Origin: Phoma sp. XZ068
Lineage: Eukaryota; Ascomycota; Dothideomycetes; Pleosporales; Didymellaceae
NCBI GenBank assembly: GCA_004835665.1
Contig: RBKR01000001.1
Location: 434,001-498,000 of the forward strand
Reading direction: 5' to 3'
DNA length: 64,000 bases
Shown: in pieces, positions 54,968 through 64,000 of the stretch
How positions within the stretch are numbered: the first letter of the stretch is position 1
Layout of the letters: every line of letters begins with the position of its first letter
Notes under the pieces: generated by a model
Databases searched by the model: none
What the model was told of the DNA's origin: nothing
Seen by the model: the letters and a program-made list of their open reading frames with translations, nothing else
Position numbers and translations under genes: made by a program

Positions 54968-57030
54968 TGTCCTGAGAAAAGAGGATCGATTTGGTAGATT
55001 GAATTTGAGACTAGAGATAGCAGGTCACTATATGTTGCTAGTATGCTTTGGGTCGCTGATTCCATAGAAGGATCGGACGGATGTAACTTAAGAACTTTCC
55101 TGTCGAAGCCACAGCGGCGAAGAACAAGTGGAGGCTGATAATGATGCATAATGATTGCCTTCCGGCGATTAGTGGTCATTGTCACTCGCTGAACTTCCCA
55201 TCTTTCAATTCCGGATCACAATATCAGGTACAATCGATCGCCAGCGGCTGGCTGCCGCAGTCAGTTTCAGGTTTGCGGTCGGTGAACGTGGAGAGAACGG
55301 GCGCTCTGTCGATCGCAATGCTTGGACGTTTTGCGTAAATTGTTCTTCAGTCAGCGCCACAGTTTCAAGAGACGTTGTTAGTTTGTGTGCCACAGCTTGG
55401 TCTTCAATCCTGCCTAGACACCATCTGTTGTGTACCACGGCGAACGAAAGGAAGTATGTCTCAGCGCCTAGCACACCAAACAAAAAGCATCTACTGTGCG
55501 ACAAGCTGGAAGCAAATCTCGGAAATAAATCACGGACCGGCGCATGCATGCAGCGATGTGTTGAGCGTTGGCAGCAGACCCACAGATCATCAGTGGTGTT
55601 CGAGTCTAGACAATTCTCCGATCGCAGGGGAAATTCTGTCTGCGAACAGTGTGGTACGAAAAGCCTTGGTAATTAGCTGTCCTGGCGATGCTACTGGCCG
55701 GGAAGGGAAAATTGCACAATATTACGACGGTATTTCAGCGGCCTCCACAAGGAAAGAAATCTCTGGTGTGGGTATTGGTGAGCTGTGGAGGGCGCTGACG
55801 AAGGTGTGCCTGGCTACTGCGTGTGCATGACAGGTGGTGAACTGTTCCGTGGAGTGATGAGTGGAGCCTGCGTTCCTTCCAGACCTGGGTCGAGTGTTGA
55901 GCTGCGGAGGCTATCTATCGTGGCGGTTGATATGCTCAGCTGTAGGCTTGTAGCAGTGATCCAATGGCACAGCGATAGGACACTCTGGAATGTGGACGAG
56001 TGCTGCAAGACAATGCGGGAGGCTGCACGTGGTGGGGAACAAATGCTGCTCGATATATTGGCCAAGCTGCAAGAGGCGAATTAACGTGTGGAGTACCCAA
56101 TGGGGCTTCCGTCCTCCGGACAGAGTGGGCTTGCGACGCAGGGCGCTCTTCGATGCTCAACACAGGCGGCAAAGGATTGAAGCAGTACGACATGTTTGCA
56201 TCGACGCATGAGAGGGATGCTGCAGCGAGGCGATATCTGAGGTGGTACAGGGCGTTGAGGGGTCCCTTTGTGCTCTGCAGCAGTTCGCCAGGTACGGCTA
56301 GGGGTGCTTGTAATTAATAGATTAAGTTCTGCGCCACGATCCAGGATGGGCTCAGGCCAGCCGTCAGCTGCAAAAGAGGGAATAGAGGTTGCAGGAGTGC
56401 AGGACGGCCTCGACACCAAGCGAAGACCCCCTCTACCCGCCCGCACGCTGATCCTCGCGTTTGACACTGTCCTCCAACTGCATAACCATCTTCAAGCGAG
56501 CAGACAGACCGTTTGGGACGTTATCCTTGTGTTCTCACTACGAGCCTTCATCCGCGTGCACAACGCTGCCCCTGGCCTGAGCGCGGCGAGACGAAACACG
56601 CGCGGCTTCCACAGCGTGAACCGGGCCCGGCTCCCAACAGCACCTGGCACCTCATCTCCCACGCCCTGTCCTTGGCCGCCTCCCTCTCCACACGGGCATC
56701 TTCGCTGCTCTTTGTCGTTCTTGTTACTTTGTATCTTCGCACCCTTTCGTCACTCATTGTGTTTATCTTCGACTGCCTCTTCAGGCTCCCTTGGCCGTCG
56801 CCGCTTCCTCGCCTGCGCTCACTCCTTTAGCGCCTGCCTCCCTCGATCATCGTTACTTCCTTGTTTGTCCTCGACTTGCACCGCGGACCGCCGTCGCACG
56901 ACGGCTGTTCTCGCTGCAGAATCCCTTCGCCAGCCAGCGTTGCACATCGCCGGGTCGGTGTTGCCTGGCTGCTGACCTCTGGCCTTTTGACCTGCCTGAT
57001 CGGCCATTCCGCTGAACAACCATCCGCACC
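54968..57030. other. Intergenic and long leader upstream of the Opy2-like gene
   Basis: About 2 kb. The last ~500 bp (56500-57030) are pyrimidine-rich with runs such as CTCCCTCTCC and look like a long transcribed leader. Frames at 55179-55676, 55375-55830, 56000-56317 and 56268-56975 are open by chance and have no domain content. Confidence 0.45.
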
Positions 57031-58547
57031 ATGTCGCTCGCCGCCCGCAGAGGTACGCTCACCACACCTCAGCCACACTGACCACTGCTGACACGCACAC
57101 AGAACTTGAGAATGTTCTCCTCAAGCGTTGCGTCGTATGCGAGGAAGGCAAGAACCTATCATGCGAGGGCATGAACTGCTCTGGAGGAAAGGTCTGCGTA
57201 CAGACATCACCGAGCTGCGACGCCTGCGCCAAAGTCTCCTGTGAAATCGACCCCACGGCGCCCGCGAGTGCATCCAGCAAGCCGAACGTGGGTGCCATTG
57301 CTGGAGGTGTCATTGGAGGTGTCGCCGTCGTTGCCATCATTGTCTTCCTTGTATGGAAGTACTGCCTGAAGGGGAAGAGGCGGCCGATATCAGAGATGGA
57401 GTGGCAGGAGGAGGAGATGGAGCAGCAAGAGAAGGTAGACGACGACTTTGCATCGCGGCGAAGTGCACGAGCATCCACACATACCGTTGCCTCGATGGCC
57501 TCATCCGTTCTCACTCGCGCCTCCAACATTATCCAGATCGCCTACATTCCCGGTGTCACGAACCGCTCAGGGCCGGGATCGCCCGACCTTCTCGTCCCTC
57601 CTGTACCACCGATTCCTGCCATGTCTCCCTCGTCCATGGGCAGCCCTTATTCCAACGCCGATCAGCACTTCTTCGTCCCCGATTTCCGTGACTCCATGGC
57701 CTCGGACAGCACCGGTGGACGCCAGAGCATTGCCCCCAGTCTCGCACGTAACAGTGTCGCTTCTACCATGTATCGCCAGAACGCTATCGTATCTCCCCTG
57801 CCGGCTCAGACGATCGTACGCGGAAAAGCCGCTGTTGTCAGTGTCAAGTCTAACGGCTCCAATACGCCTGAAGACGCATTGAGCATGATGAGCACACCGC
57901 CTGTACCGCAAATCGACCCCAAGCACGCGCAGCAGGTGAAGCCTATCCGCATCCAGATGCCAGGTCTCAGCTCCAAGAGCTCCGTCCAGAGCACAGCAAC
58001 ATTGGGACCAGTCCGCGCATTGAACATTACAAAGAAGAGGAGTTCGGACACGACCACACCCAAGAGTTCGTCAAGCTCCTTCACCAGCGGTGAAAGGACC
58101 GCAGTAGCAACACCTGAAGCGCTTGTACCTCAAGCACGACCACTCACCAACTACTCGATAGCCTCGACTGACTCAGGTGTTTCGCACGCACGCGCTCGCC
58201 AGGCAGTCAGCTTAGCAGACTCGGACTCAGAATCCGACGAGGAAGACCACCAGCGCTCCCGCCAGAGCCTGCTGCGCACTTCCTTGAGCTCGCGGGACTC
58301 GGGCGTGACCGAGATCCAGGATGCTACACCGACCGGTCTCGTCGATCTCCGCAGCCCGTTCAGCGACAGTCTAGCAGTCGATCGAACCGATCGTCCCGCG
58401 ATCGGGTCACGCATTACATCTTACGACGCCGACCGCTCGCGCATGCCCATGACACCCATTGTCGAGGAGTCCGAGCGACGAGCAAGCGCGATGTCGAAGC
58501 GGGATCAGAGTCCCTTTGCGGATGACTTCAAGAGTGACCTGAAGTAA
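57031..58547 (+). CDS. Opy2-like membrane anchor of the osmostress MAPK (HOG) pathway
   Basis: Resembles Opy2, the plasma-membrane anchor that tethers Ste50/Ste11 in the Sho1 branch of the HOG pathway. Two exons, 57031-57052 and 57103-58547, joined in phase 1 (MSLAARR|E|LENVLLKRC), give 489 codons (488 aa). The short extracellular part (about 15-60) holds eight cysteines, CVVCEEGKNLSC, CSGGKVC and CDACAKVSC, like the Opy2 N-terminal Cys-rich domain. One membrane helix follows (VGAIAGGVIGGVAVVAIIVFLVW, about 73-95) with stop-transfer KYCLKGKRR. The long Ser/Thr/Pro-rich tail contains acidic and SP/TP clusters suited to kinase docking, and ends QSPFADDFKSDLK. There is no cleavable signal peptide, as in Opy2. 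The downstream AtfA-like factor acts at the far end of the same pathway in other fungi. Confidence 0.8.
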
Positions 58548-59400
58548 CACCGCTTTTGGATCTTTGAGGGACTGGTTTGGTTATTTGCAAGGCGTTTGGT
58601 GCATAGCCCCCAAGTCTAGCGGACTGGGCGAGCAATTTGATATTGTTTGGGAGATATCACGGTTTACTCCGCCAACACGGCATTTTTGATCTCTTTGCAC
58701 TTCTATTCTATGATCTATGGATACCTTTGATATGTGCAATGATCAGCACGTTTAGCTTCAATGTATGTATGTATTGACTCGAATTTGAGCATATACCACC
58801 TCTTTCACATAACAGTGTCTTTTCTTCGCGTCTGTGTTTGTTTTAAGATCATCGGTCAGTTTAGCTACGGGACGTTTGTTTCGACTTGCACTGGCGTGAC
58901 AGGCGATCATGCGTTTCAATACTCTGCAATTAGAACATCGCCGTTGCCGAGGGAGATGTTGAAACAACTATAGCAGTCCTACTAAACAAGGGAATTATGC
59001 TTACAGTTCTTGTGCAAGATTATGCAGACGTTACATGGAGATGTACAACGGTGATCGGCGCAGGAACGGCTTCGGAGGACGCCGATGACAGCAATGTGGG
59101 GTATCGTGGAGGGGCAGCGCGCGCAGCTACAACCGCGCATAGCTTTCTTTGACTGGAGCATTACTGCTGAGAAATATATTCTCTTCCTTTCTTCATCTCT
59201 TCTCTTCAATCCAGTCGGATCCAAGGCCAAGATCAATCTACAAGCTCGAGCTCCAAAGAAGCCTTCAACAGCCCCAGCAGCTATCTCTACGACACGACTC
59301 CACATTAGCAGACGACAACATCACGCACGTCTCTAGCCTGCCTACACCACGACTTACCTCGCGCTCAATTGGACCTACCCTTGGATTCCACGGCCTCTGC
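58548..59400. other. Intergenic and HIUase leader
   Basis: About 850 bp. A frame from 59149 is continuous with the hydrolase but its first 84 codons look like pyrimidine-rich leader, not protein. No other signal. Confidence 0.5.
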
Positions 59401-59892
59401 ATGCCCGCCTCCGCAACGCACCGCATCGAAGCGCTTGCAAACCACCTAGCAACTACAGCACCAACTACTACTAGTCCACCACCCACAATGTCGACAGAGA
59501 AGAAGCCCCCAATCACATGCCACGTCCTTGACACCACAATCGGCAAGCCCGCGGCGAACATCCCCGTCGTTCTTTCTCTCCTAAACCCATCATCGTCCTC
59601 CGACTCCTCGCTCAAGTTCTCTGCCACAACGAACGCAGACGGCCGCGTCACTGCCTGGAAGCCCGCAAGCCCGTTTTCAAGTCAAGGATTGGAGGAGGTG
59701 TTTCACGAGCAGGGGGATAAGAAGTACAGTCTAACATTCGACACTGAGGCATACTTTGGGGGGCGGGGAGTAAATACTTTCTTTCCGGAGGTAGTGGTGC
59801 AGTTTGTGGTCAGGGAGGGGCAAAAGGGCGAGCATTTCCATGTCCCGGTGCTGTTGGGTCCGTTTGGGTATACGACGTATCGGGGTTCGTAG
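59401..59892 (+). CDS. 5-hydroxyisourate hydrolase (transthyretin-like) with PTS2 signal
   Basis: Second enzyme of the uricolytic pathway: hydrolyses 5-hydroxyisourate, the product of urate oxidase, to OHCU. Single exon of 163 aa from the ATG at 59401. The N-terminus MPASATHRIEALANHL contains R-I-x5-H-L at residues 8-16, a full match to the PTS2 peroxisome consensus, which selects this start over the inner ATG at 59488 (MSTEKKPPITCHVLD). The catalytic core follows: CHVLDTTIGKPAANIPVVL with the active His, NADGRVTAW with the Arg, FFPEVVVQF, and GEHFHVPVLLGPFGYTTYRGS. The C-terminal YRGS tetrapeptide is diagnostic for HIUase against true transthyretin. A short Thr/Pro linker (TTAPTTTSPPPT) separates signal from enzyme and may be a cleavage region. 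Confidence 0.93.
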   Translation: MPASATHRIEALANHLATTAPTTTSPPPTMSTEKKPPITCHVLDTTIGKPAANIPVVLSLLNPSSSSDSSLKFSATTNADGRVTAWKPASPFSSQGLEEVFHEQGDKKYSLTFDTEAYFGGRGVNTFFPEVVVQFVVREGQKGEHFHVPVLLGPFGYTTYRGS

Positions 59893-61913
59893 ACGCAAAA
59901 GAGGGGGTGATTTCAAGAAGAGGGAAAGTAGGGGTACAAGTGGGGAAGAACATAGAATTGATGGTTTATGGATAACGTAACAGTGCCCTGAGTCAATATA
60001 TCATGATATTATTCACTGGATGGATCAACCAGCCCCCAGAGGGTCCCCAGAGCCCAGAGGGTTCATCCACTGAACAACAGGTACGGTTTTATGTTCTCTA
60101 AGCTTTTTCTTTGTCGCTCCTCAAAGCCAACGAAGCTCCAGTATCAGTGACATCATGCTTTCCTTAAAGATGTTGAACAGCATCTTGCACGATTGGAACT
60201 GTATGTACATGCCCTGATTTCATTACAAGAATCCTTTGGATCTCACACTTTACATGAAAAATGTATGTTCATCATATCCGTCTGTACCTGTAATCTTGTA
60301 CCAAAACAAATTGTGTGTGAAGTAATTTATATCCCATCATCTATCGTGCAAGTATATCGACGGATACAGACATTCTCGAGTGCTTACTTCTGGTGTCATT
60401 GGGCCCATTTTGCATCATCGAGGGTCTAGTGAGAGCACAAAAACAACTTGGGTAATGTAACCAAATTGACGTGTAATGAACCATACGTTCTACCAGCAGA
60501 CTGATACACCAATATTGTCACTATCGCAAGCTTATCGTGTCACATTTGCAAGATGAGTTTAGCTCGTTTGAGGCTCTCCAGACGGCACGAATTGTTCAGG
60601 CGTCCCATGCACTCCACGGCGTTGCCGTCGCTTGTAGCCATCCGCAATTCTGGGCCCCCAAAACTCAACACCAGCACTTCATGTGTGATTTCAAAGCAGA
60701 ACCCTTGGTGAACAGCTCCTTACGCTTACGTTTGAATTTACGCTAGAAAGTATGGATAGTCCCCAATTGGTGGAACGCAAACGCTATCCACCGCCACGGT
60801 CGAGCCACTCATAGAGTGCAAATGCTGTCGATCGACATCGATGCTACGGATGCAGAGGGATCGAGATGCAGTCGGTTCCGGCAATTCGATATCAGCTGGA
60901 ACGGCTCACCCAAAGAGCTCTCCTCTTCAAAACGACACAGTGAGATGGCGTGGATTTCTGCCATGTCGGCGCATTCTATACGTCTACCCCAAGGGATGAT
61001 ATCACGAGATAATCCTGCAGGAACGGAAATGCCGACCAACTTGAAGAGCTTGCACGGCTTTGTGTCGGGGCTGCAGACTCTCGTGGCAGGCGAATCGAAA
61101 GGGGCAGCGATCAGCGTACAGTCAGGCGGTGAACTGGCTCAGCGCTGTGAATGGCCACGCCAGCGGACGCGACGATTCTAGCCCGGAAGATGTGGGATCA
61201 CGTTATTATCTTGGCACAAAGCTGCGTCACTTCCAGAAATTGCTCGCTGTCCTGCCCTCTGACCTCATCGCGAACGCCTCCATTGTCATCGTCACCACGA
61301 GCAACAATCCCCGTCTCCGCCTAGGGAAGAGCCTCATTGAGATCCCAGTGAACAAGTATCTCGTTATCTCGTTCGAACCAAGCTGCCGGGAACTGCTTGT
61401 GTTTGTAAAACATCGCGCACCCAGTGAAAGCAGATTGCGACGACCGGGAGCGTCTTCATAGGGGCTTGACGTCACCGTCGAAATTGCTCGAGATCTCTCA
61501 GACAATCGCATCCTCTCTGGCGGCGCTTCTTGATATCGATATTTCGGATCGCAAAGACTTACCCCGCACTTTGCGCAGTTTCCTGTCTCGCTGAAGGTAC
61601 GTCGCTGTGCTGTTGCTGCTGCTGCTCCTGTTGTCGCGCGCCGCATGCCTCGCCCCCGAAGGCCCTGCAACCACCCTCTCGCCGCCCACTGCCAGCACCC
61701 ATCGCGTCGCATCGCGCTGCTGCATCGCCAACGTTGACTTCGAGTGTGCTGACCGTGTGTGATAAAGATTCAGGCGCATCGCAGACTTCATCACCACCCG
61801 CGCGCGTTGGTGCATTCTCGAGACACGTTGTGTGTGGAGCGTGAAGTGTGCTCTTTAGGCCCGAGTACCACAGCGATCGTCCTTGTCACGACTGCTACGT
61901 CACCACCCCGAAC
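59893..61913. other. Intergenic, 2 kb, promoter and leader of the bZIP gene
   Basis: No supported gene; frames at 60816-61181, 61060-61461 and 61227-61712 have no protein character. Around 60034-60062 a CCCAGAGGGTCC-type motif is repeated imperfectly. A GTACGT at 61598 may be the donor of a 5' leader intron of the bZIP gene. Confidence 0.45.
61604..61633 (+). repeat. Imperfect CTG microsatellite in the bZIP leader
   Basis: GCTGTGCTGTTGCTGCTGCTGCTCCTGTTG, an interrupted trinucleotide tract upstream of the AtfA-like start. Probably length-variable. Confidence 0.7.
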
Positions 61914-63869
61914 ATGGCCGCTGCAACTCAAACCGCGCGCACCTCCCCCCAGAACTCAAAGATGTCCTCTCCCAAAGATAGCAAAGGTACCCTTCCTGTC
62001 GTGACTAAGACCGAAGGTGAGTGCCTCAACCCCCAATGCCAACCCTGTCGCGTCGCTACTGCCCTTCACTCTCGCACTGCACACCGTACCTGCATCTATC
62101 TGCAGTTGCGCGCCCATCACGTCATCTCCACAACATCATCGCCCTTCGCATACATTGCTGACCACGTCGTCCTCAGAGCCTGCCGAAGCCAAGACAGACA
62201 TTAAAGAAATTCGTAAGTCACACCCACTCTACGCGACCGACGATCATCTCGTCGCGCGTCCTCACCGCCATCAACAATGCACCGGGCTAACCCATTGACC
62301 AGCTACTGTGTCTGAGCCAGCGAACACCGACGGAAAGCCTGCGACGACCAATGCAGCACCGTTGGCACCTCCCCCAAAGCCATCAACAACAGGCGACACA
62401 CCCGATTACTTCAACACTGTACACAACCCCTTCTCGCTGGAGCCCAACGTCTTCGAACAGTCCTTCGGCGGAAACGGCTCCGTAGAAACACCCGGCGGCC
62501 GTACTGTTCTGCCGCCCGTCGCAAACATTACGTCACCGTCCCCATTGCCCGGCATTACACCTGGCTGGCAGTCGTTACGTGCTGGTCCTTTAAGCCCTGC
62601 TATGCTCAGTGGCCCCACAGGTCAGACCGACTACTTCAGCGAGTCGTTTAGAGGATTCCCCACCCCCAACGAGTCTTCTCTGCGCACTGGCCTGACGCCT
62701 GGAGGAGGCGGGTCTATGTTCCCTGCCCCCAGCCCTAACACCCAGGCCATATTCAACCTTCAGAGTGCTGGTGTCACCCCTGGAACTGGTGACTTCCAAC
62801 AGGCTGCTTTGCGTGCGGCCGCTCAGGCTAACCAAAACAAGACCTCGGCAGCACCCACCTCGCAACCTGATACGGTAACCGCAGGAATGGATCGCCAAAA
62901 CAACTATCAACAAGCCCAGCAACAACAGCAGAGGTCGCAGAATGATCCATATGCTAATCATGACGTCAGCAGCGCCGCCAACGACCTGCTCTCATTCGCA
63001 AGTCAGAACGGCGGCGGTGCTAGGAATAACCAGCCACCATTCTCTATAGCGCCCAACAACCAGTCGGTTAACGCTGGTCACATGCCCGTGCAACCTGTCG
63101 GCGCTGATCATAGTCGTCGCAACACCAAGGGTTCTATCAACAGCATGGCGTCTGCTGATACTGGTGACTTCTCAGAGTCTGGTCAAAGTGAGCAGAACAA
63201 GGGCACTCGAACACGAGGCAAGAAGGGTGCTGCTAACGGTAAGCAAGCCGCCGGTACCAAGCGCAAAGCCGACGATGCCCCCAAGGGTGGTCGCAAGAAG
63301 GGTGCTGCTGCCTCCATGGACGATGAGGATGATTCTGATGAAGATATGGCCAACATGAAGGAGGAAGAGTTCGACAGCAAGGGTCGCAAGATGACCGATG
63401 AGGAGAAGCGCAAGAACTTCCTCGAGAGGAATAGGTACGTTAAACTTCTTTCTCATTCACCAATACGATGCTAACAACGTATAGGGTTGCTGCTCTCAAG
63501 TGTCGTCAAAGGAAGAAGCAGTGGCTTGCCAACCTCCAGGCCAAGGTTGAGCTCTTCAGTACAGAGAATGATGCCCTTTCTGCTACGGTAACTCAGCTCC
63601 GAGAGGAAATTGTTAATCTCAAGACCCTCCTTCTCGCCCACAAGGACTGCCCGGTCTCGCAAGCTCAAGGTCTTCATGGTAATGCTATGAACAACTTCCT
63701 TGGTAGCGATGTCAGCCACCAGAATCCCTATGGCATTGCCCAGCTGCAACACAACGGCGTCCACCACATGGGCATGCCTATGCAGGGCCAGATGATGAAC
63801 CGGTATGCATACCAACCAGGTGCGGATGATCAACAGAACGCACGTTATCATCCCGGCGTTCGAGAATAG
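61914..63869 (+). CDS. atfA: AtfA/Atf1-type bZIP transcription factor (ATF/CREB)
   Basis: Nuclear stress-response regulator, downstream of the HOG/SAPK kinase in fungi, binding CRE sites and controlling conidial stress tolerance. Four exons: 61914-62016, 62177-62212, 62303-63434 and 63485-63869, totalling 552 codons (551 aa), the normal size. The tiny 36-nt second exon (PAEAKTDIKEI) is fixed by phase on both sides. Family regions: the Aft1-type N-terminal motif DYFNTVHNPFSLEPNVFEQSFGG, then TPGGRTVLPPVANITSPSPLPGITPGWQSLRAGPLSPAML (HRA-like) and FPTPNESSLRTGLTPGGGGSMFPAPSPNT (HRR-like). The bZIP starts EKRKNFLERNR|VAALKCRQRKKQW with the last intron inside the basic region, followed by a leucine zipper (L at heptads through LREEIVNLKTLLL). 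A Lys/Arg nuclear signal and an acidic DEDDSDED stretch precede it. Confidence 0.95.
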
Positions 63870-64000
63870 TAACTTACTGTCGCCCAGGTAAACATGATAT
63901 CTGAGGTGGCACGGTAGCCTCGGCCACCTATATCTGGGGACAGTAGTCCAGAGGTTATTCCTACAACTCCTCCGAGGCTTACTTCACCTTTCCGATCTCC

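Noticed and set aside
56268..56975. 235-codon frame upstream of the Opy2-like gene
   Set aside because: Ser/Pro/Arg translation of a pyrimidine-rich leader.
59149..59400. 84-codon upstream extension of the HIUase frame
   Set aside because: Leader-like composition; the PTS2-bearing start at 59401 is a better fit.
1..64000. CRISPR arrays, bacterial operons or phage genes
   Set aside because: The window is eukaryotic, with spliced fungal genes throughout; no regularly spaced direct repeats were seen.

Overview
This window looks like nuclear DNA of a filamentous ascomycete (Pezizomycotina). The reasons are short GT/AG introns of about 47-160 nt with CTAAC/CTGAC-type branch sites, pyrimidine-rich leaders, and typical fungal families: a division-1 chitin synthase, a UstYa/DUF3328 oxidase, an AsaB-like hydroxylase, Con-6, an Opy2-like sensor anchor and an AtfA-type bZIP factor. 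Gene content and architecture resemble Dothideomycetes (Pleosporales), but that placement is an impression from protein style, not a computed result. There is no operon structure; genes are single units on both strands. Spliced models below were built by hand and kept only where phase and total codon count close exactly, or are flagged otherwise.

Layout. 0.6-6.4 kb: chitin synthase, then a zinc-knuckle protein with eleven CCHC fingers. 7.9-11 kb: a Dal5-type anion:cation symporter and, convergent to it, a UstYa-like oxidase. 12.3-17.8 kb: a 2OG-Fe(II) oxygenase divergent from a large FHA plus forkhead (Fhl1-like) regulator. 18.6-20.2 kb: ESCRT-III Snf7 divergent from a small Ten1-like telomere-capping protein. 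20.8-21.9 kb: a frameshifted DUF6594 relic. 22.1-25.8 kb: a sugar transporter divergent from an SMP-30/gluconolactonase-like protein. 26.1-30.1 kb: an Ost-alpha/TMEM184 membrane protein, a doubtful secreted protein and a conserved-looking unknown. 30.9-33.3 kb: CCT3 and a Con-6 protein. 33.7-35.6 kb: a fused FAH plus alpha/beta-hydrolase enzyme. 37-40.2 kb: a cytochrome-domain/b561 membrane protein, a proline-rich unknown and a small Cys-rich zinc-type protein.

40.2-46.3 kb is gene-poor: one intron-containing tRNA-Arg(ACG), an inverted-repeat element, a short-chain dehydrogenase broken by nonsense codons, and an AsaB-like hydroxylase. 46.9-55 kb: a secreted M14 carboxypeptidase, an unknown, a DUF7053-like protein, an SRR1-like protein, a Ser/Arg-rich unknown and a small membrane protein. 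57-63.9 kb: an Opy2-like membrane anchor, 5-hydroxyisourate hydrolase with a PTS2 peroxisomal signal, and an AtfA/Atf1 bZIP factor.

Most genes are housekeeping or regulatory: wall synthesis, protein folding, endosomal sorting, telomere capping, ribosomal-gene and stress transcription. Functional links suggested by position are limited: sugar import beside a lactonase, UstYa oxidase beside a transporter, and two HOG/SAPK pathway components (Opy2-like and AtfA-like) within 5 kb. I did not find a convincing new multi-gene system. The most distinctive single items are the FAH-hydrolase fusion, the orphan UstYa oxidase, and small genes that single-frame reading misses (Ten1-like, Cys-rich zinc-type).
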